DNA of 64,000 bases from Decorospora gaudefroyi (taxonomy: Eukaryota; Ascomycota; Dothideomycetes; Pleosporales; Pleosporaceae). Each line of letters opens with the position of its first letter. The stretch's first letter is position 1. The DNA is taken from assembly GCA_010015605.1 (NCBI GenBank), contig ML975245.1:1-64000 (forward strand), written 5' to 3'. Positions 32,311 through 42,155 of the stretch are shown here, piece after piece. The position numbers and the translations under genes were made by a program. A model generated the notes under the pieces. The model worked only from the letters and a program-made list of their open reading frames with translations, ran no database searches and had not been told where the DNA came from.

Positions 32311-34152
32311 CTTCCATCCTCCACGGAGGCGGAAACGGACACTCTGAGAGACATTCATCCATCTGCTGGATATCCTTCCTGAACGACGGAAAGTCACGAA
32401 TCAGTTCGCGACCCATGCCACTCCACTGTGCCTCCTGGCCGGTGTAAATGAAAAGGAGACGGCTGTTCTCAGGTCTTCGAACGGTTGCTGCAGGCTGGAA
32501 CGACAGCCCATCAGTGACGCAAAAAGACCTGAGCTTGCGGTGATGCGGTCTTGCGCCTAGAGTGTAAGCTAGATCCGTTAGTTGAGAGGATTCAGACCCG
32601 ATGAAGGCTTCATATTTTTCCAGCATGGTTTTGAGAGATGTCTCTTTATGAGCTGAAAACACCAGTAGTCGCTGCGACGAGACAGGCCCGGTATTGCCGT
32701 TATCTGCGCAACTCCTTTGGGCCCGCGCACGGAAGGGTCTGCTTCGATAATCACGTGAGCATTCGCACCACCAAGGCCAAATGAATTAACACTGATCCTG
32801 CGATTTCGCCCTTCCGGCCAGGGTACTGCCACTGTCGGTACTACCAGATTGGCTTCGGTGAATGGAACTGCAGGTCTATTTTAGTCACTGAATCTATCAA
32901 AAAGTTACCGGGGTTACTGGAGGCGCATATTATCAGGATTAGGGGTCTGGAACTTGATGTTTGGCGGGATGGTATGTCGTTCCAGGGAGAGAACTGACTT
33001 GATCAAGCTACTCAGGCCGGCAGCCCCCTCTCCGTGACCGATGTTTGGTTTTACATAGGAAGGCTCACTCAGTATCGGGATGACCGATGTCTTTTCTCTT
33101 ACTAGATTGTTATTACTCACACTACCGATATATGTCTGCTGGTCGCCAAAGATCTGGACGACAGCCGCCACCTCTAGCGGGTCTCCCGTCGCTGTACCTG
33201 TGCCATGACATTCGACCATTGGAGTTGCGTCTGGATTGCAGATGCCCGCCTTTTCATATGCTCGTCGGATCAAGCTGGCCTGGGACTCGGTGCTGGAATT
33301 GGTCAGATCCACGGTCTTCCCGTCGGCGTTGACCGCTGTGCTGCGAATGATGGCGCGGACGGGATTGCCATCGCGCACGGCATCGTCTAGCCTCTTAATA
33401 TAGACCGCATTGACCGGATCTGCTCTGGCGTAGCCGTTTGCGAACGCGTCGAAAGCGCGGGATGATCCGTCGGGAGACAATGCGCCGAGGTTGTTCAGTG
33501 CAAGGAAGTACTCGGGTGAGAGTAGCAGGTTGGAAGCTCCTACCAGTGCTCCGGAACAGTCGCCACGGTTCAGCGCCTCGCACGCCAGATGCAGCGCAAT
33601 CAAGCTCGAGGGGCAACCGGCCTTGACTGTCATACTGGGCCCGTGAAGATCGAACTCGTACGGCACGCGGTTGGCAAAGACGAAGTCGTCCATGCCCGTG
33701 ATGTCGTAGACGTTTCCCTCTTGCATGTCGCGGGCTTGCATCTGCAGTCAGTCCTGGCCAAAGCTGCCCGCATATACCGCAATGTCGCTACCTCGCCAGT
33801 TGACCTCGCCTGCGTTCTCAAGCGCCTCGTGCATGACTTCGAGCAGTAGTCTCTGCTGGGGGTCGACGCGGGCAACTTCGGCTTGGGACATGCTGAAGAA
33901 AGCTGCGTCGAAGCGGTCGATGGGCTCGTCGAGAAAGTACCCATGCGTCATGGACAGATTCCCGGCCTCGAGGGCCTTTCCATGGAAGCCGTTGATACTG
34001 AATCGCTCGGGGGGTACCAATCGCTGTGCGTCTTTCTGGTTGACCAGAAGGTCCCAGTAGGATTTCGCATCGTGGCAACCTCCGGGAAGCCTTAGCCCGA
34101 TACCAACGATGGCTATAGGGCTGGGACCAGAGCCACTTCTTGTGTTGGTCAT
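32310..34152 (-). pseudogene. Reducing PKS remnant: KS and start of AT
   Basis: Starts at ATG 34152 with IAIVGIGLRLPGG. KS landmarks are present: DPQQRLLLEV, the active-site region MTVKAGCPSSLIALHLAC (Cys retained, Pro after it unusual), ECHGTGTATGDPLE and KPNIGHGEGAAGL. A linker (ISVNSFGLGGANAHVIIEA) and the start of AT (LLFIYTGQEAQWSGMGRELI) follow, then the gene ends near 32310. Damage: TGA at 33750-33748 where GQDW is expected; a 66-bp intron-like insert after YIGS with a GTGAGT donor but TAT in place of the acceptor AG; a one-base shift near 32670. The second intron (32876-32917) is intact. Loss of the AT core, DH, KR and ACP makes it inactive. A solo LTR lies 28 bp before the ATG. Confidence 0.85.
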
Positions 34153-34180
34153 CGTGAAATAAGAAATTGAAGAGCTTTAC

Positions 34181-34377
34181 TGTTAGCCAACATGGTTAGG
34201 TGTCCGTGCATCGGCCCAATGCTCTTATCAGATCTTCTAGCATCTTCTACCACCATCGAAGACCTTCCCCGATGTACTATCTACATTCTATACCGACTCA
34301 TACCTCATGTATATAAGCACGCATCTCTACTCCGTAAAATAATCAGCCAGTTCTCTCTTTTCTGTGGTTCGCCCACA
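34181..34377. mobile_element. Solo LTR, copy 1, with TSD TTTAC
   Basis: 197-bp element beginning TGTTAGCCAACATGG and ending GTTCGCCCACA, flanked by perfect 5-bp duplications TTTAC (34176-34180 and 34378-34382). Near-identical to 45925-46120. It contains CATGTATATAAGCACG, a TATA-like promoter core. TG...CA ends and the 5-bp TSD fit an LTR retrotransposon reduced by recombination. It sits in the promoter of the PKS remnant. Confidence 0.9.
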
Positions 34378-34382
34378 TTTAC

Positions 34383-34679
34383 AGATGGAATTCAGCGGCA
34401 TAGATGGGTGGGTTGTTGTGCGGGTTGTTAAGTTAATGAGGATGGCTGACCTCAGCTATTTTCAAAGTGCGGGATATTTTATACATCAATCACGTGCAAG
34501 AAACCCACGAGCCATCAATAGCTCAGGATTCAGAACAAGTACCCGCGTTGTTCGGGACCCACCATGTATTAACGACGTAACGTCGTACCGAGGTGGTTCA
34601 GCCGATAAGCCGCATCAGCCGAGAAGCCTCTTTTTACTAGTAAAACCAGCAAAAAACGAGAACTAATTCTTTTAATAAC
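34383..34679. other. Sequence between solo LTR and hAT relic
   Basis: Former upstream region of the PKS; no gene seen. Confidence 0.4.
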
Positions 34680-34950
34680 TAGTTAGTTGATAACCGCGAG
34701 AAGCACTCCTAATAGACTATCGCCTCGCTATGTAGCTATGTTTATAGCTTCGTTCACGCACTCACTATTATTGTTATCGTAGGACCCTTTCTCCTTGCCC
34801 TAGAGTAGCATCTAGCCGATGAGATTAAGCATATAAGGACCGCGGCGAAGGCGACGCTTAGTAGCGCTAAAGCCTATCTGCAAGGCAAGAGTATTAATCG
34901 TGGTGTTGTTATTGTGCGCGTTATCGAGGACGAACATTAGAGGATGACAC
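34680..34950 (-). pseudogene. hAT transposase fragment (middle domain)
   Basis: The minus strand reads VLDNAHNNNTTINTLALQIG and then FSATKRRLRRGPYMLNLIG, interrupted by several stops. This matches the second catalytic region of fungal hAT transposases (LDNASNN-type motif, then a C/R-x2-H-like HxxN segment). A/T-rich decay suggests RIP. It lies outside the bordered hAT element at 35290 and belongs to another copy. Confidence 0.6.
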
Positions 34951-35289
34951 CCGACACCCACTTGAGGATGCCACCCTTTAATTTATCCTATTCCCTCTAC
35001 CGATTAGGGGTCGAATCTGTTCTCCTTGCCTCGAGCATCATTATATGCTACATTTGTTTTTAGTGACCTAACCAGGGGGGTTCATCGACAGTCTATCGGA
35101 ACAAGATAAAGAGATAGGATGTTGAGGGTTGAAGGGCTCTGTAGCGGGGTAGCAGTCAGCGAGAGAGATTCAGGGCAAGATCGAACAGCAAGTCGAGGCC
35201 AATGCGGCTATCGTGGCGCGATCGAGCTTTTCCTAGCTTAAGGCGAATTGTTTGTTCAAGGCGAACAAAATAGATGACAGCGAAACACC

Positions 35290-36508
35290 CAGACTTTCCA
35301 ACAAGCAAGTCAAGTCAAGCCGGTTGGCTGGCTCGAGTGGAGCTTGATAAGATGGTGAGCAGCTTGACTTGATCACATAATCAAGCTAAGATAGGTGGCT
35401 TGCTTGAGGCTTGACTTGATAGCTTGATAGCCTATAGTACAAAAATTCTTGATGTTGAGTCTCGTGATAGTCGCCACCCCAGCTGCTAAGGCCGTACAAA
35501 AGCTCCATATCGTCGTCCGTCATCGTCGACTTGGCCGCAACCTCGACGTCGCCTAAGCCGGCTCTTTGCCACCGTGTTACGCACTGTATAGCCGCCAGAA
35601 GTTGCGGTTTTATAGCGCGGCGACGCGGCTCGAGGAGGTCGTCAAGCTCACTGAACAGGCGCTCACACTTACAGCTTGAGGCTGGGATAGAGAGTACGTC
35701 GAGCGCGAGCTTGCTGAGGTTAGGGTAGCGATCGCGTAGCTCTATCCAGTATTAATAGGGTTATTTGCGTGATTGCTACCATTCTCCGCGCGCGGCTTGC
35801 CAGCCGTGGCGGTATATCCAGCTTCTCCTCGCCCGCGACGACGCCAGCGGCTTTACATGACCTGACAAGCGACTCCACTCAATGTCGTTAAAGTTGTCCT
35901 CAAGGTGGGCGTCGAAGCCATCGTCCTCAGCACCGTGTTCAACTATAGCGGCCTCGCTGGCGTCCTTATCTGGCGCGACGATCGCGGCTTCGGGCGCAGC
36001 GCTGCGTAATTGCGACTCGAAAGTATCGTCAGATAGGCGCGACTTAATGAGAGCGAGGCGCGGCGAGAGGCGCTGCGACTGCTGGGAGTCTTCGATGACG
36101 ACGGGCTGACTTTGGGTGCCTCTAGGGGTGGCTTTAACGCGTTTTCTCGGTGCAGAAGGGTCAGCAGAACCGCGTTTAAGTGCCATAGTAACGACGAGAA
36201 GGGTAGGACGGAGGTATACAGGATGGCGCATGCTGTGCACGGCGTGAGGTTGCATAGATCGCTTACTAAGCTACGTTTGCAACACCAAAAATCTATCACG
36301 AGATCGCTCCTACTGCAAAACCAGCAGCCTCACCAGCAGCTAGCTGCTGCCTCCTCCCCGCTCAAGCTGATCAAGCTACTCAAGCCGGCTTCTTCCTCAG
36401 CTTGACTTGGCTTGTTGATTGCTATGAGGCAGCTTGACTTGAGGGAACAATCAAGCTTCAAGCCGGTCAAGTCAAGCGCTTGATCTGGCTCGCTTGTTGG
36501 AAAGTCTG
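35290..36508 (-). mobile_element. Internally deleted hAT transposon
   Basis: Element bordered by inverted ends CAGACTTTCCAACAAGC (35290; complement at 36508). Flanks are GAAACACC and GAAACAAA, an imperfect 8-bp target duplication (6 of 8). Subterminal regions are packed with the word TTGACTTGA / TCAAGTCAAG. On the minus strand it keeps both ends of a transposase: the basic N-terminus (MALKRGSADPSAPRKRVK, then RSWIYRHGWQAA) and the C-terminal dimerisation region (ERLFSELDDLLEPRRR, then LLAAIQCV). The catalytic middle is missing. A non-autonomous deletion derivative. Confidence 0.8.
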
Positions 36509-37421
36509 GAAACAAAGTCAGGCTCTACTAGAGGCTGGCTTCCATCAATTCTTCTTCGACTCCCGCAGTCGTTTTAAACCCATCGTTTCTCCCGAGCCTC
36601 TTGCAAGTTCCTGAAACCTTACTAAAGGCTTCCTTACTGCTTAAAGAGCCTTCTGAATCGCTTCTAGCACCGCAGACGTAGCTAGCAAGTCAACTTGTCG
36701 AAGCCCTCTCACATCCTAGTTTAGCATTGCCTGCGCGATTACTGTCGGCGAAGTGTTGCGAGCTAGCATCGCTAAACCTTCTACCGTAGGTACCGCGATA
36801 GGTTGCGCCTTCCCTTTCGGTGCCCTCGTCACCAATGGCGCCGGATATACCTCAGGACCAACAGTAGTGCTCCGACTATCTCTCGGAAACACCATTCTGA
36901 ACTGCTCGCGGAGCGGATCTACCTGAATCTCAGCCATAGGAGTGTCACAGACATCCACTTCCGCTCTGTGCTGCAGGAGCTCGTCTTCCTCATCTTCCAC
37001 CAATAGAAGAATGTACCTCTGCTGTCCTCTACTCTTCATCTTCGGACCTGGCATTGGCTTCTTGCCTTGAGCGCGACCATCCTTTCAATGCTGCTCAGCA
37101 ACAGTCTTTTGCACTCCTCGGTTGCGGGTTTATACCGCATACGTGCTGATTGGCCTAAAACGGCGTTGGGGGATTGATTCGGTTATACGTATGTCTCAGA
37201 ACAGAGGAAGTATATAAACGACTTAGTTGGGAATATAACTTAGCTGTAAAGGAGGGAAGCTATTCAATCAAATAAGTGGCTTCGACAAGAAATTGGTGCG
37301 CTAGTCGGTGTAGATGGGGAGAAACTTGTAGTATTAGGACTATGGGAGAGAGAGACTGTATACGAAGGTAAGAGAAAGCTAAGGCGCTAGCCGCAGGGAT
37401 CACGTGTGTGGGGATTCACCA
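36509..37421. other. Flank of the hAT element with one low-confidence ORF
   Basis: A 112-codon minus-strand ORF at 36716-37054 (acidic LLLVEDEEDELLQHRAE, then basic/Pro-rich) has no recognised domain and may be relic DNA. Nothing else seen. Confidence 0.35.
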
Positions 37422-38978
37422 CTAACAGTCGGAATCGGATTCCTCTGTCGGATACTCCTTAACGACAGCCAACTCCTCAACGACATCCGACTCCTCAACG
37501 ATAGCCGACTCCTCAACGACAGCTAGTGATACTGTGGTGTCCAACCCCACTTCTGAATTAGTGGACGTCTGGTGAGCAGTTAGTTTCAAATCTTAACAAA
37601 GATTCCGCGGCATACAAACCTGGGTTCCCAATATAAAACAGTTATGCTTCTTCAGTCGCTTTAACTCCATAAACCTATTCTCCAGCACTCGAAGCTTCTC
37701 TATCGTGCGCGTTCTCTTAGCTGCTGACTCATGGTTCTCGCCAGCGATGCGTTGAGTTTCCGCATCTGTGAGGTCGTAGACAACCTCAGGAGAAAGAATA
37801 TCAGGAAGCTTCTGAATTAGACAACTTTCAATAGCAAGGACACTGATATCATCGACAAGCGTCTTCAGAGCGACCTAACTAGGTTAGCTGCGTTGTACTA
37901 GAGATGAAAGTCGACTGACCTTGTAATACGCTTCCATCATGTTAGTAGCCATTGAGCAAGAAAACTTGTCTATGTCAGGCTCCGTGTGTGAGACGAGAGT
38001 GTCTAGAAGAACCCTCGTGTTAAAGTAATAGGTTTCATCGCCTTCGGTCTGGTTTAGCTCGTACTCATTAAAGAAAGACTTCAGACCTCCCTCTAACTCA
38101 CGCCGGTGTCGGGCGGCCTGCACCTTTTGCAAGTTCTCGGTCAGGTAATGATTGTAGGTGATAGGATGTACCGATAGATGTGGCTCCAGGATTTCGTTTA
38201 CTTTGGTGGCCAATTTGATTTTGAGACCCTCTAGCGACAGGCCTACAACATCCCGTAGAAGCGCCGCGGCAGTTTTCTCATCTGCAATATGCTGAAGAAC
38301 AGAGTTGACTGTATTGTAGACTGAACCAAGGATGCTCTCGGAGAGAGTGCATACTATTCCCTTCCAAGGCTTGCACTGCTTACTGAAGAGCTCAGTGACG
38401 ATGAGAGGTCTATAGGTGCCTAGAAGCTCCCGGCCCCGACTTTCCTTCATGAGAACTTTTACATCTTCGACATAGTGGGATCGAGAAATACACCGGTCGT
38501 TGTAATTGGTCGGTTCGTCTTGGATGATCTGGGCGTGGCCTTCTGAGCGCATCTCCTCGACGAAGTTAGAGAGGGTACTCTGTACGACGGCCCGAAGGCG
38601 CCTCGAGTAAGCCTCAGGAGCTTTGGCACCGGCGAAGAAGCCATCCGTGTAAACCCTATCAATGGCGGCTTTCACCAAGCTTGAGAACCTTGTGCTCACC
38701 TTGATGAGATATTTTCGCTGGTGTGAAATAGTGGGCCTCGACGCTCCTAGCTTGGCCAGCTCATATTCACATTGCTTGATTCCTGACTCGTGTCTCTGCG
38801 GCTCGATGTTTGTCGACGTTGGAGAGCGCAGATTTGGAGATGTCCCGGTGGCTACCTCCCATGCGATTGTAGGTCGGCTCGTCAAACTTGCGGAGGTACG
38901 TGGCGGCCTTGACAAGGCTCCGATCGAGGAATCGCATAGGTTCTTGATGCCCTTGTCGAGAGCAGGCTTCTTCTGCAT
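37422..38978 (-). CDS. Dynamin-like stalk/GED protein lacking the GTPase domain
   Basis: Three exons (38978-37920, 37874-37620, 37568-37422) close to one frame of 486 residues. From about residue 70 the sequence follows fungal dynamin-like proteins: CEYELAKLGASRPT, SLVKAAIDRVYTDGFF, YSRRLRAVVQSTLSNF, ISRSHYVEDVKVLMKESRGR, then the GED-like ALKTLVDDISVLAIESCLIQ and LENRFMELKRLKK. The last exon repeats VVEES-type units. The whole N-terminal GTPase (P-loop GxxxSGKS, DxxG, TKxD) is absent. The first ~60 residues read a second unrelated sequence in an alternative frame, so the 5' end is a fusion. It cannot hydrolyse GTP; it is either a dead fragment or a stalk-only protein. Confidence 0.6.
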
Positions 38979-39517
38979 GCGTCCTGCAGACACGAACGGC
39001 GCGCTAGAGTACTTGCGCCACAGCCCAATCCAAGCTTAGAGGAAGGTATCGCCGTGGGCCTTTGTTGTGTTGAACGGCATCTTAGCCTGTGGTTGTCAGT
39101 ATGCGGGCAGGAAGAAGGCGGCTGTAGAACGTACGTCTTTAAGCTCCCTCACCTGATCCAGCAGCCTCTGTGCCTCGTTCCCGGACACGCAGTTAGGGGG
39201 GCGGATTGCAGCATATCGTGGGATGTCTGATTCGGCCACGTAGTTCGGGTTCGGGATGTCGGCGTGGGTGATGGTGGCGTTGTGAGGAATTGTGGCTAGT
39301 GGCCTGTCCTCGACGGCCTGTCGAGCTGCCTTCTTTAGGCGAGGCACGTGCTTTGGGCCAAACTTGCACTCCGCAAGGTAGATGCGTGGCTCAGCAGGGA
39401 CCTGGAAGGGGAGACCACACCGAATCTGTCTACAAACAGCTCCTTCGTCTTCTGCCAGCGGTCTTTGGTGTCATGCTTCTTTGTCTGCCGCTTGGATATG
39501 CCCGACTGCGATTGCAT
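38800..39517 (-). pseudogene. Decayed ORF of unknown family fused ahead of dynamin
   Basis: Minus-strand pieces: MQSQSGISKRQTKKHDTKDR from 39517, a one-base shift near 39435, YLAECKFGPKHVPRLKKAAR, then an intron (GTACGT to CACAG near 39135-39083), MPFNTTKAHGDTFL, TAA, AWIGLWRKYSS and KYL-like TYLRKFDEPTYNRMGG in another frame. Composition is basic and protein-like. The TAA after GDTFL fits CAA to TAA. It overlaps the 5' end of the truncated dynamin, marking the junction of two unrelated genes. Family not recognised. Confidence 0.5.
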
Positions 39518-39585
39518 GTTGAAGACGGCTGGGGCGGCAGGGGATAGCGGCGAGCGCGTGAGAGGCAGCGGGTGGTAGGTGACGG

Positions 39586-39925
39586 GGTGAGTCTAATGAG
39601 AGAGCCTTGGTGTCGGAGATAGGTAGAGGGTGGTGCGAGGGGGAGGCGAGGTTGGATGGGCGAGGCCGAGAAGAGGTTGGTGGGGGTTTGAGGGCCGGCT
39701 GGTGCAGAAAGCGGCCGACCGCGTCGCCCGAACAGTCAGGCCTTCTCAGGCGAGGGGCGAGGGGCAATGACGCAGTGTGGAGGCGCGCAGCCTGCAACAG
39801 CAGCCGCAAACAGCGCGCGATGGAGGTCGACCGCAAACCGAGGCAGGAGGCGGCCAATTGCGTCGCCCAAACAGCCAGACCTTCTCAGGCTCAGGGCGAG
39901 GGGCAATGACGCAGTGTAGGGACGC
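39586..39925. repeat. GC-rich dispersed repeat with internal tandem copy
   Basis: The block from GAGTCTA to GGGCAATGACGCAG recurs at 42156-42560. Inside it a ~77-bp unit (GCGGCC...CGTCGCCC..AACAG..CAG...GGGGCAATGACGCAG) is repeated at 39698-39776 and 39840-39916. It also preserves the unoccupied target site of the ~230-bp element inserted in the second copy. Confidence 0.7.
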
Positions 39926-40243
39926 TCAACCTGCAGCAGCAGCCGTAGAACCAGCCAATGGCCTGTTGCGTGGATCGTGAGGAATGTGTGAATTGTGAGC
40001 GTCGTGAGGGTCGCAAAGATCGTAAAGGGGATCGCGAGGAAAGAGACTGAGGTGGGAGAGGTGGGTGAGGCGGGGCAGACTGCAGGAGCTACCCTGCGGC
40101 CAAGCTTCATGCTCCAAGCCCCCACCAGTGCGGCCTCAATGCTACCTCAGCCGCTACCTCAGCCACTACCTCAGCCACACCACATGTGGTTCCTCAGCCA
40201 AAAGCCATGACTTTTGAATCTTTCGGGAAATCGTTGCCAAAGC

Positions 40244-40500
40244 TCAGCAGCTCCATGATATCTCTTTGAGCTCATTCCTCGCTTCCGTCTCCCTTTCCGC
40301 GGTTGTATTCACGCTAGAAGTCAGAGTATTTCTTATCGTCCGCAAGCGCCTCCCCGATCTTGATCGTGTTCTGGATGATGGCGTGGTCGGACGGCTGAGG
40401 TGGCGGACGAAGAACGTTGATAAACGGATCGGCAACTTGGATAGCAGGAACCTGTGTGATGATGGAGTTGACAATTATTCTTCAGAGCGGTCGAAGACTG
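40244..40500 (-). pseudogene. Short decayed ORF, unknown
   Basis: The minus strand reads QVADPFINVLRPPPQPSDHA, then IIQNTIKIGEALADDKKYSD, meets TAG, continues REYNRGKGDGSEE, meets TGA and continues DIMELLSFGNDFPKDS. It looks like former coding sequence; no family recognised. Confidence 0.35.
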
Positions 40501-40683
40501 AAATCATCAGGCTGAGAGTAATGTTCACAATTTCGATAAACTGTAAGCAATCGCCACACGGAGGACGGCTTACAAGTATTGTCGCCTGCTTAAGTAGGAG
40601 AGGTGGCTTCGCCCGTTGTAGAAGCTCTCCGTCCTCAGTCTTGATGAGAACATGCTCGCTGACGGGCAGATGGAAAGATCAGC

Positions 40684-40910
40684 TGTAACGGGCTGAGCCC
40701 GAGGTCACATGACTAGGCTGCTGGCCTAGTCGCTTCCTTCCGTCCCTCGCCTTGCCTCAGCAGCGGTCCCTCACCTTATCTCAGCAGCGCGTGGACCGTG
40801 CGCGAACGCAAACAATAAGAGATGGCGACCACCTTCTCGCTTTCCCTTCATCTTGACTGTAGATAGCATCTGGATTAGGTAGCTGGAATATAGTGCCTAC
40901 AGACCATTCA
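40684..40910 (-). mobile_element. ~230-bp repeated element, copy A (inverted)
   Basis: Reverse-complement copy of the elements at 42250-42480 and 46601-46981. Begins TGTAACGGGCTGAGCCC and ends GACCATTCA. It contains the perfect hairpin GACTAGGC-TGCTG-GCCTAGTC. Flanks show ATCAG on both sides with one extra C, an approximate 5-bp target duplication. Confidence 0.75.
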
Positions 40911-41210
40911 CATCAGTGACCTAGCTAGCGACTGAGGCAAGAATGCACGATAGAATGAGGGACTGTATTCACTGGGCACCTCCCATACCAAGTCTATCAT
41001 TACCTCTGGCCTTTACACAGTCGCTTGTAGAGCTCCCCAGTCCTTTCGTCGCAGCATCCTTGCCTTTATCTTCCAACTTTCTAGTGCCTGTTCGACGCCA
41101 CCACAAGACCAAAAGTTTCCTCCACTGCGAGTATTTGTCGGGAAGCATACAACCTAGTGCTACCAAGTTAGTACATGGCAAATAAATTAAACAGCTAATT
41201 TTACTGTACT
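40911..41210. other. Short intergenic stretch
   Basis: 3' flank of the secreted-protein gene; nothing else seen. Confidence 0.4.
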
Positions 41211-41465
41211 CTAGAAAGTCGGAGCCAGAAGGATAGCCGCACACGCCGCCTGGCAGGTGCCAAAAGCTGCGTTGCAGGCAACGATAGTAGCGGGAGCACT
41301 GGCACCCAGAGTGGCACCCCAGGTAAAGCCGGCTGCTGAGTAGCATGCCATTACCACTGCAGAGCAGCCACCTTGGCAGATTCCGTACGCGACCGGTCCA
41401 GCTGATGCTAGGCAGGCAAGAATGAGGAAGGCCGCGGCCATGGTGGTGAAGAATGGAAGCTTCAT
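41211..41465 (-). CDS. Small secreted Cys/Ala-rich protein
   Basis: Single exon of 84 residues. Residues 1-22 form a signal peptide (KLPFFTTMAAAFLILACLAS with AGP at the likely cut). The mature part, about 60 residues, is Ala/Gly-rich with paired cysteines: YGICQGGCSAVVMACYSAAG, then ACNAAFGTCQAACAA. This layout recurs in small secreted fungal proteins, including ones annotated zygote-specific in basidiomycetes; the role is not known. TATAAA (minus) lies at 41651-41656, 186 bp upstream. The gene is intact although it sits among repeats. Confidence 0.78.
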   Translation of the reverse strand: MKLPFFTTMAAAFLILACLASAGPVAYGICQGGCSAVVMACYSAAGFTWGATLGASAPATIVACNAAFGTCQAACAAILLAPTF

Positions 41466-42155
41466 TGTAGAAAAAGTCTGAACGGGTTAGTTATCGAAAT
41501 AAGTAAATCGCACCTTGTGTGAAGCAGGCGATTGAGGCAGGCATACCAGAAGGAGATTCGGGATGGCTTCAAATTGGTAAACTCTGTGGGTGTGGGAAAT
41601 TCAAGAGTTGGCGAGTGTCGAGAGGTGGAAGACAAGAAGAGCTGTTGCGATTTATAAAGCAAGGACGTCACGTGTTCGACGTGCTGGCCTAGCGCTCCTC
41701 ACTTCACTCTTGCCTTCACTTCACGAGCAGTTTCTCCACTTACGTTATCAGAATACGTCATGTAAACGAACGCTGATTGTGGCCACATATATAAGGTGGC
41801 CATGCCCGCACAACAACTGAACAGATCAATACAATCTTTCGTACTTTGATTTGCTGCTCTGCATGACTTTTCACCTCATTGGATACACCGCAACAACTAT
41901 GATATTTGGTGAGAGTTCTGTGTTGTAGCCCAGCTCTTATACAGAAACCTTACGCCACGAGTACTAATGCATATCCCGTTGACAACAGTGCCTGTCCTAT
42001 GACACCTACCTTCAGCTTTCCGCCCACAATCCGTCTACAATTTACCTCATCTTACGCAAAGGTCAAGATGGCGGACGCAGCGGGAAGATTCGGCGTACTT
42101 GAGGTTAGCTGCCCTTGTGGTAAAAGGGTGTGAGAGGCGGCGGTGAACGGGCGAT
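41466..42155. other. Promoter side and diverged repeat
   Basis: 5' flank of the secreted protein. From about 41668 to 41815 it matches, at moderate identity, 55872-56030: both carry a TCATGTAAAC word and a TGTGGCC...AGGTGGCCA core. No gene. Confidence 0.5.
41668..41815. repeat. Diverged dispersed repeat, copy 1
   Basis: Similar to 55872-56030. Shared landmarks in order: GTGCTCCTC-like block, TACGTCATGTAAAC, CTGTGGCC / TTGTGGCCACATATATAAGG, GGTGGCCA, CAACAA-rich end. The TATATAA core suggests an old LTR or promoter-bearing element. Confidence 0.45.
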
